A DNA stretch of 44,435 nt, from assembly GCA_015680685.1 (NCBI GenBank), contig MNCI01029108.1:1-44435 (forward strand), given 5' to 3'. Shown here one piece after another: positions 21,716 to 33,373 of this stretch. How positions within the stretch are numbered: position 1 is the stretch's first letter; each line of letters opens with the position of its first letter. The notes under the pieces are model-generated. The model was given only the letters and a program-made list of their open reading frames with translations. It was not told where the DNA came from and made no database searches. This DNA comes from Gnetum montanum (lineage: Eukaryota; Streptophyta; Gnetopsida; Gnetales; Gnetaceae). The position numbers and the translations under genes are program-made.

Positions 21716-24700
21716 TCAACATAGGTGGCCATCTCCCCCATGACTAAATTGGAAGGGAGAGATCCAAAATAGTGAGTGAGATCGTCCTCTCTCAAATGTG
21801 CTATGTGCATAGACCATTCTAGGTTCATGATAAGGGTTGGTCAATTGAACATAGACTAGTATTCTCCTATCAAAGTACTCATTTGGATTTTCTAAGAGTT
21901 TCCAACTTCCCTCGATTGGTGGTTTCATATTAAGGGCTAGAAGTTGGTGACAAACTTGCTCTAGTGCATCTATGCTTTCTTCATGGATGCAAGTTGGTCC
22001 CTCAGTTAGTTCCATGCATATTGGTGGGTTTCTCTCTTGATTAGTTGTCAACCACTGGGTGTTCTCTTGTTGTGTGGTTGCTACATACAGGGACTTTTGT
22101 ATGTTAACTTCCCAGGCACACCGATTGCATGAAGGAGATGTTGAACACTCCTGTACGCTATCACCCTCTGTATCACTGTATGTGATGCATGGAACCTTCT
22201 TCTTCTCAATCTTTCCATAAGTATTTTCCTTAGATATTTCCAGGGAAAGATCATGGATTCTTAGGCATACGTTTACAATACTTAGCCATGCCCTTCCCAT
22301 TATTATTAGGAAGTCCCCCTTGTCATTATTGACTTGTATCACTAGGAAATCAGCTGGGTATGACCAACCACACACAGTGGTAACAATGTCCTCCACCAAT
22401 CCCAAGGGAATAGTGATAGACTAGTCATCCAACTCTAAGCAAATATTGCTCTTCTTTAGTGGAGGCAGGTTCTAGGCTTTATACATTTCTTGCGATATCA
22501 AATTGACTCCAGAACCTGAGTCAAGAAGAGCTTTACGTGGTTCATTCCCAGCGACTTGGAGGTAGATTAGGGGACTTCCAAGATCAAATAATTTTCTAGG
22601 AAGGTGGCCCACCTTAATCTAGTCAGTGATGGTATGTGTTAACATAACTGTATGTGTTAAGCTCTGTTGTTGGTTTGAAGGGAGCTCTGAACCCTTATTT
22701 GATGAGGAACGTTTGGAGGCTCAACTGCTTGTGGTTGTGAGAGCTTGTTTGGACTGTTGGTTCTGAAGAAAGGTCTTCTCCTTATATGATTGTTAGAACT
22801 AACAAAAAGTTAAAGGTTTATAGCTCTCGTAGCATTGCACTGCTACGGTTGAGTGGGGAGTTCCCCTTGCATCGCTGGAGCAGGTGGTAGTGGACCTGTC
22901 AGTGTAAGAGTTGCGGTTGGGTTCGGAGGATGGTATGGATATGGTGTGTCTCTTCAAGGAGAAGGAATATTATAGTACTCCTGAGCTTGGTAGTGAGGTT
23001 GTGGGGTCACATGACTAACAGAGTCACTTAGAGAGATTGGCTACTACACGTAATAGCCATATGGATCTGATTTCTAGGAAGGGTATTGTTGCCTAGGTGG
23101 TGGCATCCCCCATTACTGTGGGTATTGCCACTGTTGGTGTTGCTCTATAGGTTGTGACGGAGTTCCACTTGGATAATATGTTAACGTTTGGTGGAACTAC
23201 CTTAGGTTACCTTGGGGATAAGGTAACCAACGAGGTGCTTGCCATTTGTTAACTCTTGGGTTGAGTGCATACACCCCAGACTCTTGCAGATGTGAGATTA
23301 TTAGGCAACATCCCTTAGGATGGTCATATTGGCATATTTCACATCCACCATCATTGTCTATATCCAAATCCATAACCTCTTTAGTGATAACCACTTTACC
23401 CTTATCTTTGTTACGTGCATAGTCCAAATCCCTCTTCTTTTTCTTATCATGGTCACTACTTCGCTTCTTAGACTCCTCTACGATTTTTAAAATAGTTTCA
23501 AATCTACTATCTAAGGAGTCCCATACTTGATCTACCTTAGCCAACACTTCTATTATTAATTTCTAAAGTGGCAAGGTTTTCCTACTCACCAACTCTTCGA
23601 GTGGTGACTCATCCTCCTCCTCACAGAATCTCACTCCCCTCTTTCAGATAGAAGGATCATGATTATACTTTTCTCCACTTTTTCTCTTACATAGCTCTCC
23701 TTCTTCCTTAGCTACTTGCTCCAACAAGCTATGAACCTCATGGGATCTAAGCTCTGATAATCTCCCTTGGGCATATGTTCCAAGGGTTCTCTTGGTTTCA
23801 TGTCTTAGCCCATCTACGAGATGGCGTAGTTAATCCCGTTGTGTGTAACCATGGCCCGAGCAAAGATGTAATAGTGCATAATATCGGCCCATGGCAGCAT
23901 CCAAGGGTTTGTGATTACCATGTTTCCATCCTTGGATCTGCTTTCACAAGTTGGACACTCAGGAGTACGTCTGATATTTATCATTAAACAGTTGTAGCAT
24001 TGTACTCCACCTTTGAATGGATTCCAACTCTAACGACTAGTACCAGCTTTCTGCTTCTTTTATAAGTGTCCTTGGAAAGAACTTTAACTTTTGCCACTCA
24101 TTTTCAATGTTCTGCAAGGCGTAGGCATTGTGAAATTCTTATAAGTGATTCTGCGGATCAGCATTGTATCCCCCTTCAAATCATGTGATATTATTCATGT
24201 CTAGTCTCTTGATCCGACTATCTTTTTGGTGCCTTGTAGGTATTCTAACGGCCTCCATGATGTCTAACATGCTTTGGGTTGCAAGTAGGATTTCATCATG
24301 GTCATTTCTCTCATGGCCTCTATGATGTCTACGTGGTTCCCTACTTTTCCTTCTTCCATGTTGTGATTCTCTAGAGTGCCCTCGTCCTCTTTCTCGACTC
24401 TCTCGTTAAGGTTTCTCACTATGTTTACCCTTATCCTCACAGTGAGGTTCCTTATGACTGCATCCTGACATTGAAGGAGAGGGTGAATGTTGCGATGAAG
24501 GGGAAGAGGAAGGAGAACCATCACCATGACGATGTTTCCTACCTTCCAATCGATGATCTCAACCCCAATCGTGATGATGATCAAAATGCTCACCCTTATC
24601 TTGTGTTTGTGTTCCCTCATTGAACACTTGGTGTTCGTGGAAATCAGAACTAGGGTTGTGTATCATGGAGTGAAGGTTCTGATACACCACCTCTTCACTC

Positions 24701-25182
24701 TCATTAGGAAGGGGAACATCGTTTTTTGGAGAACCCATTGAAATAGGTTCACCACCCTTAATTTCGCTTGTGACGGGCAAAGCATTATGGGGTCCTTTGC
24801 CGTTCAACGATGTGTGGTAACTCTCCTACCGCGAGTTCCATTGATGTTGCACTTCTGTGGGATGGTAGTGCCTTACGTTGTAATCACATGAAACATACTC
24901 AGCGTATAATTGTGACATGCCTATTCGTGCAAGGGCACGAAAGAGCATGTTGGGGATGGCTCTATCTCGAGGCAACACTATGTTACCCTCCAAGTCTCTC
25001 CAATGCAGTTGTTCATCTTGATGCAAGACAAAGGTAAAGTCAAGTATATATTCACTATGATGAACATATACCACACTGAATTTTTGAGGAACTAGCAAAT
25101 TTTGGTCATGTATGTGGTGCCATCGACTTTCTCTAGTGTTGGTCCTCGACGGTGAAGTGCTTTTGTGTGGAGAAGAAGACAT
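21716..25182 (-). pseudogene. Element B gag-protease with alternative C-terminal tail
   Basis: Gag starts at ATG 25182 (MSSSPHKSTSPSRTNTRES) by alignment with C; an in-frame ATG also exists at 25212. The N-terminal block has VVYVHHSEYILDFTFVLHQD (25000-25100). A Ser/His-rich stretch lies at 24430-24540. A middle basic/coiled region (23400-23550) precedes a zinc knuckle CEICQYDHPKGCC (~23310-23350). The retropepsin active site KALLDSGSGVNLIS is near 22495-22535 and the GLVEDIV...CGWSYPADFLVIQV segment starts the open stretch 21716-22405. After ICMELTEGPTC the protein departs from A's pol linker and ends NPYHEPRMVY...HGGDGHLC-stop. Gag would package RNA and protease would mature it; RT and integrase must come from elsewhere. 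Several stops and frameshifts are present upstream of 22405. Confidence 0.87.
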
Positions 25183-25307
25183 TTTTGTCTTATTTGGTGT
25201 CCCATTTACCATTATGTTGTTGTTCTCTTGATTAACCCTAAGGGTTTGTTCTAGCTCCCAATGATGTGAATGATTTCCTATGTTCTATGTAGTGCACAAA
25301 CACCTAA

Positions 25308-25326
25308 GCCCTTGACAACGGTGAAA
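25308..25326 (-). other. Primer binding site, element B (decayed tRNA-Asp type)
   Basis: Minus strand TTTCACCGTTGTCAAGGGC aligns with TGGCGCCGTTGCCGGGGAC, keeping CACCGTTG and GGG. It immediately follows the LTR. Confidence 0.65.
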
Positions 25327-25986
25327 TGATGAGTGGTGAGGTACCCCTACACTCAACCATACAAATATGAGCATCTCACATGTGATCCAGTTGAACTCCA
25401 AGGACTAAGTGCTTACACACCTTATGGAACACCAAAGGTTAATTAATTGTTGTCTTCCCAGACTTACTTGTATTGTCATAGTTGTATGGTTAAGTAAGTC
25501 TGAGGTATATGATTTTTATAACTTTTATCTTTTTATCGCCTATGCTAAGAGAGGAAAGGGTGAAGTGACTAAGTAACTACCTTTCACTAACTAAGCTTTA
25601 ATCGTCCTAGCATCAGTATCCATTCCCACTTGCTGTACACACCTTGAACCAGTGCAACGCTACTAGGATTACCAAACGCTATTCGTTACTAGGTTACCAA
25701 GCGTAGCACACGTGCTCGAAGTGGTCGTATTGAATGCACTTAACTAGGAGTTGAGGGTTGAGAGAAATTAATTATCTAAGAATGTATTTAAGCATTTAAG
25801 CATTTAACATTAATTAAATCCTAATTAGCTTAGTCCATGCACTGCAAGGTTTATCAGAAAGTTTGTCTTTATTTCTGTACACAAATGTGTGCTTAGGTAC
25901 AATTTTCTTGAATAAAGATCTGTTCACTTTGAGACTCCTACTACGGGCACATGGAAATTATTCTATCTCTAGAATGGTAAAACTAC
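25327..25986 (-). repeat. 5' LTR of element B, cut by the assembly gap
   Basis: Closely matches 19015-19680 along its visible 660 bp, including the conserved hairpin (near 25467-25504). U3, the TATA box and the outer end are hidden in the gap. Confidence 0.88.
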
Positions 25987-26580
25987 NNNNNNNNNNNNNN
26001 NNNNNNNNNNNNNNNNNNNNNNNNNNNNNNNNNNNNNNNNNNNNNNNNNNNNNNNNNNNNNNNNNNNNNNNNNNNNNNNNNNNNNNNNNNNNNNNNNNNN
26101 NNNNNNNNNNNNNNNNNNNNNNNNNNNNNNNNNNNNNNNNNNNNNNNNNNNNNNNNNNNNNNNNNNNNNNNNNNNNNNNNNNNNNNNNNNNNNNNNNNNN
26201 NNNNNNNNNNNNNNNNNNNNNNNNNNNNNNNNNNNNNNNNNNNNNNNNNNNNNNNNNNNNNNNNNNNNNNNNNNNNNNNNNNNNNNNNNNNNNNNNNNNN
26301 NNNNNNNNNNNNNNNNNNNNNNNNNNNNNNNNNNNNNNNNNNNNNNNNNNNNNNNNNNNNNNNNNNNNNNNNNNNNNNNNNNNNNNNNNNNNNNNNNNNN
26401 NNNNNNNNNNNNNNNNNNNNNNNNNNNNNNNNNNNNNNNNNNNNNNNNNNNNNNNNNNNNNNNNNNNNNNNNNNNNNNNNNNNNNNNNNNNNNNNNNNNN
26501 NNNNNNNNNNNNNNNNNNNNNNNNNNNNNNNNNNNNNNNNNNNNNNNNNNNNNNNNNNNNNNNNNNNNNNNNNNNNNNNN
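25987..26580. other. Assembly gap (594 N)
   Basis: Run of unknown bases. It should contain the last ~180 bp of B's 5' LTR, its target-site duplication and flanking DNA, if the gap size is real. Confidence 0.98.
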
Positions 26581-28805
26581 ATTGGAATAGTAGCTGAGAG
26601 ATAGTGAGCTTCTATATGTGGTTTATTAGATCTAATGTGGTGTAAAAAAAACTTTTCTCTTACCTTTTATATTACCCTACATTTGTGTTAAAGTCTTCTA
26701 TGTAATTAATTAGTGAATATGCTTAGGATTTGCTACATGTCCTTCCAAGATATGTTTCATTTTCTCAACCATTGCATCTCTTGAAAATACCAATCATGGT
26801 CTCATAAATCCTTAAGAACTACTTTAGAGAATTTATCTTTCCTTGAGATATGTAAGCTATGAGTGTATGTAATGAGTTGGAACAATGCGTCTATTTCTAA
26901 AGATAATCAATCACATTCATATAAAAACATTGAGTAAGGTATTTACACCTTCACCTTTAACTCATCAAGTAGAAAAGTTTTTTACACTTTCAATATCTTT
27001 CCAAAGTTTAGCATTGAGTTCAAGTCCCCAAACAACACATTCATATAATACAATAGGATCGATAATATTATGAAAAAATTATTTTCTAACCTTCCAACTA
27101 AGAGACCTAAATCATTGCATTTATTTTTGAAAGCATACAAAGCCCTAAAACCTCCTAATATTTTTATTTGATGTACTTCTTCCACATGTAATTATTCATA
27201 TAAATGGGATCCAAATATTTAAAAGAATCTACTATTTGCACATTGATAACTCCAAAATAGAAGTTATAACTATTATTTTTTGTACCCTAGATTATAAATT
27301 TTATTTTAACAACATTTACTTAAAGATGTGATGAATGATAATAATTTTCTAAAATTTGTAACATATTTTGCATACCTTTTGTATTAGTGAAAATCAAAGT
27401 CACATCATCTACATATGAAAGAAGATTCACTACTTAAGATCCAATTGATAGCATGACTATCTTGCCCATTGCACAACCATTCCTACATTTCATCAATAAA
27501 GATATCAAAGAGAATTAGAGAAAGCGGATAATCTTGCTTAACTCTAATTTTGCTTTGGAATTAAAATTTTTTCTCTAAATTGTTGTCTATAATTTCAATA
27601 ATTACTTATACAACATTTGAGTTGCTACAATCATATCTAAAGGTCAATTTTATGAAAGTGCAACTATAGCTTTGTATGAATCACTAAATCATATGCTTTT
27701 GTGAAATTAACAAAAAAAATAAAAATTTGTTCATTAGGCATTTTTGCAAATTTCAAGCATGTCTAAAAGTAACTAAGTGCTCAATTTTAGAGTAGTTTTG
27801 TATGAATCCTGCTTGACATATTACCCTAACATGGTTAAGTTCAACCCAAGAACTAATTCTCTTTTCTACTAGAGTACCCAGTAACTTGGCAAAAATATTG
27901 CTCACAACAATCATTCAATAATTATTCAAAATATTTTTTATCCCCTTTTGTATATAATAATATAACTTTACTAGTTTTCCAATGTTGATTTAATCCTTAC
28001 TTCATTGCTAAATTTAATTTGTGCCAAATTTTTCTATGAATAATAGATCCTACCAAAATTAAAAAATTTTCATATAAACCATCTACATCTACAATTTTGC
28101 TAGATGCTACTTTTTAATACCTTTTGTGACTTCCTCAAGACTAAATCGGAGAAGTGCTTGTTGTACAATATTATTAGAATTATCATATTTTCCTGTAAAT
28201 AGCTTATTCTAAAATGAGAAAACATCTTTAAAATAAAAATTAAATAATAAAGAATATTTATAACAAAAACATTATCAAAACTATCTATGTCCCTTTTTAA
28301 TGGTGTAAGCAAAATGGTCTTGCTTCTACCTAGTAAGTTTCCCTCTGTTAGTTCTAATCAAGCATTTGTATGATAATAATTTCAAATGGTAAATGGTGAT
28401 GTTCATCATTATCCTAGCCTTACCCTAGTGAAATGAGGTCAGCTAAATGAATTATTTTTTTGTCATTCACCTTTCTGAAGGGCTAGATCTATAATTATTT
28501 ACAAATTACTTATATGATCTTAAATAGTATTTTTCCATTTTTTCCCATATTTTTCTTCTAACCATTCTTTTGTTATTATCCATATTAATAATGGCTTATA
28601 ACCAACTAATAATATTACTTTTACATATTACTATGAATCACGTTAGCAACAACTAGGGAAATTCTTTTACATATTCTGGTGATTTGTATATTATAGTCAC
28701 TATGAACTTTACTTGTAAGTTCAAAGAGTCATGCCAATATTACTATTAACTAACTAGCATAATTTCTTTTATATTCCTATGAATTTTTTCATGAATAGGG
28801 ATTGG
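26581..28805 (-). pseudogene. Non-LTR retrotransposon (LINE) reverse transcriptase remnant
   Basis: The minus strand carries a decayed LINE RT. VNFTKAYDLVIHTKL lies near 27675-27715, KQDYPLSLILFDIFIDE near 27490-27545, and the catalytic box LLSYVDDVTLIFTNTKGMQ with YVDD at 27404-27415. Downstream, VLGLYAFKNKCNDLGLL and LYYMNVLFGDLNSMLNFGK (26980-27150) fit the conserved C-terminal part of plant LINE RTs. Many stops and frameshifts; no poly(A) tail, endonuclease or target-site duplication was located. 28100-28805 is AT-rich and may be more upstream LINE sequence, but the match is weak. Confidence 0.75.
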
Positions 28806-29342
28806 TGTAATGATCCTTCTCTAGCAAAGTAGTATTCGACACCACCCTTGAGTCTCGATTTAGAAAAAAAAACCTAGAGTGGACTCAAGATGGACTATCC
28901 CTTAGCAATTATTAATCCTACCTATACAACATAATGCACAACATTCATTAATTAGAAAATTAGAGACATATCATGTACACCATATGGAATCAACTATATA
29001 CCATGTTTGATAAGCAGATATCAAGAACATCAATAACACCGAATGAGGACTAATGCATAAGTGTTTAATCAATCCTTATAAACATCATCAGTAGTGGAAT
29101 GATGATGTATCGTTGGGAGTTGGGGGAGAGGGGGTCTCACCTACAAACCTCTCATGATCTAGTGCAAGATTTGATAAGGAATCATGCCTAGATTATCCAA
29201 TACATACTACCTATGTATCTACAACCATCACAGAGTTAGAACCCATATAGCTCTACAAGATGGTGAGGATAACATCACTCATCTAGCCCTCCTTTGGAAG
29301 GGAAATAGCCTTCGATTCACCAACAAGGCATATTTTCCTATA
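28806..29342 (-). repeat. 3' LTR of element F
   Basis: Starts TGTAATGATCCTTCTCTAGC on the + strand and ends GGCATATTTTCCTATA (terminal CA decayed to TA). Colinear with 43811-44336: shared AGAGTGGACTCAAGATGGACTA, ACACCATATGGAATC and CACCAACAAGGCATATTTT-like blocks. Confidence 0.88.
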
Positions 29343-32300
29343 CTCTCCCCTACTTGAAAGAAGCAACATCCTTGAAGCATGTACTATTTCAAATGTGGAG
29401 AGTTACAAATGGATATTGAAATATCCCAAATATCTAGAAGCCCATCTGATAGTTGTAGATAAGAAGGTTTAATAGCTAGGATTTATTAACCATAAAGCTA
29501 AAGTATCAAACTCATCACATCCTCCAATAGAGTCTTAAAGAAGTTTGTGCATCTTAGGTTTAGGAAGAAGAGGTTTGTCCTTTTCATGTAAACTCTACCA
29601 ACCTTTCTACCTAGAGTGGAAATCTACTTGCTTGACATGTGAGTAGGTCATCTATCTCTAGTTGTGAAATGATAGAGTAAATTCAATTCAATAGCTTTCA
29701 AGGGAAGGCTACTTGTACATTTGGGAAACTACTCCCCATGCCTAGTGATAACCTTTCACTAGCATATACAAGAATCTTGGAATCTAGCATCACTATGGCA
29801 TCACCTACTCCATAATTGAAAGGGAAGACACATTGATTCTTCATCTTTCAAAAGTGGTTTCTCTTGGATCCACTTGAGCATCCTCTCAAGTTTGACATGT
29901 CTTTTTTTTTAGTATGACTCCCATCATCTAGTGGTTGTCTTTAGTTGATCATCCATGAACATCCACAATGGTAAATCAATGTGGTTTTTGAAGCAAAAAT
30001 TAGTAATAAATATTTTTTGATTCCTAAGAGTTTTTCACTCTTCCCATGTATCCTCCTTTGAGGATATTCCTTACCAATGTACAAGAAACTCCACCTTTTG
30101 ATCTCAAGCACATCCCATGGTGCACATGTTTATGCTGAAGTAAATCCATCATCCTTTGACTACTTCTATGTTTGGAGGTCCCTTGAACCTATGTGTGGAA
30201 GCATCAGTCTACTTGAGATTGAACATTTTAAGCATAGGCACATGAAACACTGGGTGATGTTTTGCAAAGTATGAAAGTTTTAATTTATAGGTAACTAACT
30301 TGACTTGTGTAAGGATCTTAAAAGGTACATTGTAATGCCTAAGGAATTTCTAACTAGCTCCTTTCTTTGGCCTCATCTACCTCACATAATCCATCTTTAG
30401 TAATGTCCATTCTCCAACCACAAACTCCAATGATCTTCTTTTATTATTTGCATGTTTTTTCTTATGCTGCATTGATGTTTAGAAATATACCTAAGAAACT
30501 TCAATGTGATTTACCTAAGACTTGATTAATTCATTTGCCAAGGGGTTCAATCCTAATGGAAGTTTTCCACCAATTAAGAGACTAATGGTTTCCTTCCCAA
30601 GGCTACCTCCACTAGAGAGAATTCTGTGGTTGAGGATATTTGAATGTTATAGCTAAACTAGGCCATCAAAAGTAAGGACATCCAGTTTGTTTAATTGAAC
30701 AAAATGAAATGTCACAAATACTTTTCAAGGACTCTATTAACCCATTTTGTCTACTCATCTATTTGAGGATGGTATCCCAAAGACATTCACATCTTCGTTC
30801 CTAACATTTGAAATAACTTCCACCATAAATCTCCCATGAATCAAGAGTCATGATCAAATATAAGACTTAATGGCTATTCAAAGTAGTAAATGATGTTATC
30901 AAAGAATAGGGATGCTACATCCTCAGTTATGTAAGAAGTATGGAACAAGATGAAAGTAGCATACTTCAAGAACTTTTCCACAACTAAAAGAATGCTAGAA
31001 TATCCTTATACCATGGATATTATCATTCATGATAGTTCTGGATCTCCACTAGGTGTAGCAAACCACTACGTTTTTCATTCAACCTTTGTTTTATTGATAC
31101 ACTAGACAACTCTACACAAAGTTTGCAACATTCATCCCAAAATTTGCACAATAGAACTATCATTTAACTAATGCCACTATGTGTTTATGACTTGGATGAC
31201 CTACCCAAAGAGTACTATGGAATTTGTTAATAATTTGGAAATGTAATGCATCCCAGTTTGGAACATAGATTTGAGTTCTCTTGAACATGAGTAAACCATC
31301 AAATTTACTAAAGTTTGAGTCAACTGCTTCACAGGAAAACTTTAGCAACTTCTGGACATGCTAATCATGCTACAATCCCACCCTAATTTCTTACTAGAGT
31401 TCTTGGTCAACCATTATCCTTGAGTAATTTGGCTACTCCATAGCTTCTATTGCATTCACCTATGGATGTATACTTAATGCATCCACAACCATGTTCTCCT
31501 TGCCTAGTCAATAGACAAACTAAAGTTCAAACTATTATAACATGCCCAACCATTGAGCTTTCTTTCACTTTAGCTTAGACTAGTTTAGGAGATAGATTGT
31601 GGTAGTGTTGCTAGTTTTGACCATCAAAGGTCTACCAAGGAGGTAGTTTCATCATGTGTGAAGGAAATGCACAATGGTAAATGTCTCCTTTTCATGCACT
31701 AGTGACAACTATTTAGTATTATTCAGATTCTTTAGCTCAAATACCATTAGATAGTGATCTTGCAAAAGTATGCTACCAATTTTCTTATCTAAAGAATCTG
31801 TATGAACTTTGAACAACTTCAAAAAGTTAGGTAAGATTAACATTGGATCAGTTGTGAGAGCTTTCCTGATCTTGTTGAATGCTTTGTAGCATTTGAGACT
31901 CTAATTTTAAGTAACATCTTTGTTTTGTAAGTTGGTTAAAGTGGTAATCACACCAAATAATCCCTGAACAAACCTTTGATAGTAACTCACTAAGCCCAAA
32001 AATTATTACAATTGATGCATATCTTTTGAGGTAGGCTAGACAAAAATGACCTTTATCATTTTTGGATCTAGATTAACCTTGCCACCACCAACAATATGGC
32101 CTAGAAATTTTAATTATGGCTTAGAAAACTCATATTTCTATGACTTAATGTACAAGTTGTGCTCTTGTGATTTTGAGAACACTAAATATAGATGCTCTAG
32201 ATGTTCATTCATTATACAAGAATAGATCATAATGTCATCTAGGTATACCACCACAAACCTATCTAGGAATGGATGGAACACCTCATTCATGAGTGTAGAA

Positions 32301-32513
32301 TGTGGCAAGAGAATTACATAGGCCAAAGGGCATAACCTTCCACTTATATGATCCATAACAAGTGACACATGATGCTTTCTCTTCATTTCCCTTTGCAATT
32401 TGCACCTGGTAGTAGCCTTGATAGAGATTAAGTCAGGAAAAAACTCAAGCTCCTACTAACTTCTCAAATAGATCCTAGACAAGTGGTACTAGATATCTAT
32501 TCTTGATGGTGTA
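29343..32513 (-). pseudogene. Element F pol 3' part: RT palm, RNase H, integrase, chromodomain
   Basis: RT keeps RFVVVYLDDIMIYS with the catalytic YLDD at 32234-32245, and NRYLVPLV near 32480. RNase H remnant (FKVHTDSLDKKIGSIL) is near 31780-31840. The integrase zinc-finger region includes GHPSHKHIVALVK (31160-31205). The core (30700-31000) shows VVVEKFLKYATFI, IFDHDS, LGYHPQIDE and WVNRVLEKYL. The tail has HHPVFHVPMLKMFN (HPVFHV at 30239-30256) and a chromodomain remnant VEFLVHW-x-GISSKEDTWEE (30039-30094), which places F among the chromoviruses. Stops and frameshifts are abundant. 29356-30000 shows no further domain and is the 3' untranslated part. Confidence 0.85.
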
Positions 32514-33373
32514 TGATGAGTGGCGAGGTACCCGTACACTCAACCATACGAATACGAGCATAGCACATGCAATTCAGTCAAAATCTGTAGACTAAGTGCC
32601 TACACGCCTTATGGAACACTTAAGGTTAATCATTTGTTGTCTTCCCATACTTACTTGTATTTGTCACGGTGTATGGTTAAGTAAGTCTGAGGTATGTGTT
32701 TTTTATAGCTTTTCTGTTTTATCTCCTATGCTGATGAGGTGAAGGGTGAAGAGACTAACTAACTAAATTTAACTAACTAACTAAGCCTTAATTAACCTAG
32801 CATCAGTATCCATTCCCACTTACTGTTCACACCCTAAACCAAGGCAACCTTGGTTACCAAACGCTAATCGTTGCTGGGATCGCCAAGTGTAACGCACATG
32901 CTCGAAGCGGTCGTATTGAGGCACTTAACTAGGAGAGAAGGGTTGAGAGAGATTTAATGAATAATAAAGTGATTAAATGATAAATAGTAAATAACAATAA
33001 ATAAAATCCTATTTAGCCTATTCCATGCACTGCAAGGTTTATCCAAGAAGTTCGTCTTTATTGCCGTACATAAACTTATGTTCAGGTACAATATTTGCTC
33101 AAATAAAGATCCGTTCACTTTGGAGCTCCTACTGTGGGCACATGGAAAATATTCTATCTCTGGAGGAATCAAACTTCCAAATTTTCGCTACGGTCTAGGC
33201 CTAGAATGAGAAACAAGGGAGAGCCACCTCTTATTTATACACTTGGCGACACACCGCGATATCGCGTACACGATATCACGGGGGAAGACATGATATCGTG
33301 TATGTGATATCACGTGGGATGCAATATCATGGCAGATGTGATATCACGGCCCATGCGATATTGTGTCCCATCA
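32514..33373 (-). repeat. Solo LTR D inserted in element F's RT
   Basis: TGATGAGTGGCGAGGTACC to GTGTCCCATCA on the + strand, same family as B and C LTRs. Flanking 5-mers gtgta (32509-32513) and gtata (33374-33378) are a target-site duplication with one G/A change. The RT peptide around it rejoins: DFKLVNKYT on one side, IKNRYLVPLV on the other. TATAAATA (minus) at 33232-33239. Seven or so GATATC-type palindromes at 33246-33365. Confidence 0.9.

Larger units (their letters stand above)
19015..25986 (-). mobile_element. Element B: gag-protease-only LTR retrotransposon (runs into assembly gap)
   Basis: Minus orientation: 5' LTR 25327 into the gap, primer site 25308-25326, gag-protease 21716-25182, non-coding 19865-21715, polypurine tract 19852-19864, 3' LTR 19015-19851. 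No RT, RNase H or integrase remnant was seen between protease and 3' LTR. The internal structure equals that of element C, so this is a stable non-autonomous form rather than a chance deletion. From the 3' LTR length the element should end near 26163, inside the gap. Confidence 0.87.

Noticed and set aside
25863-26597. Open frame of 244 codons
   Set aside because: It is open only because it crosses the N run; the visible part is LTR sequence.
29343-30000. Additional gene downstream of F's integrase
   Set aside because: No coherent frame after the chromodomain remnant; treated as 3' untranslated sequence.
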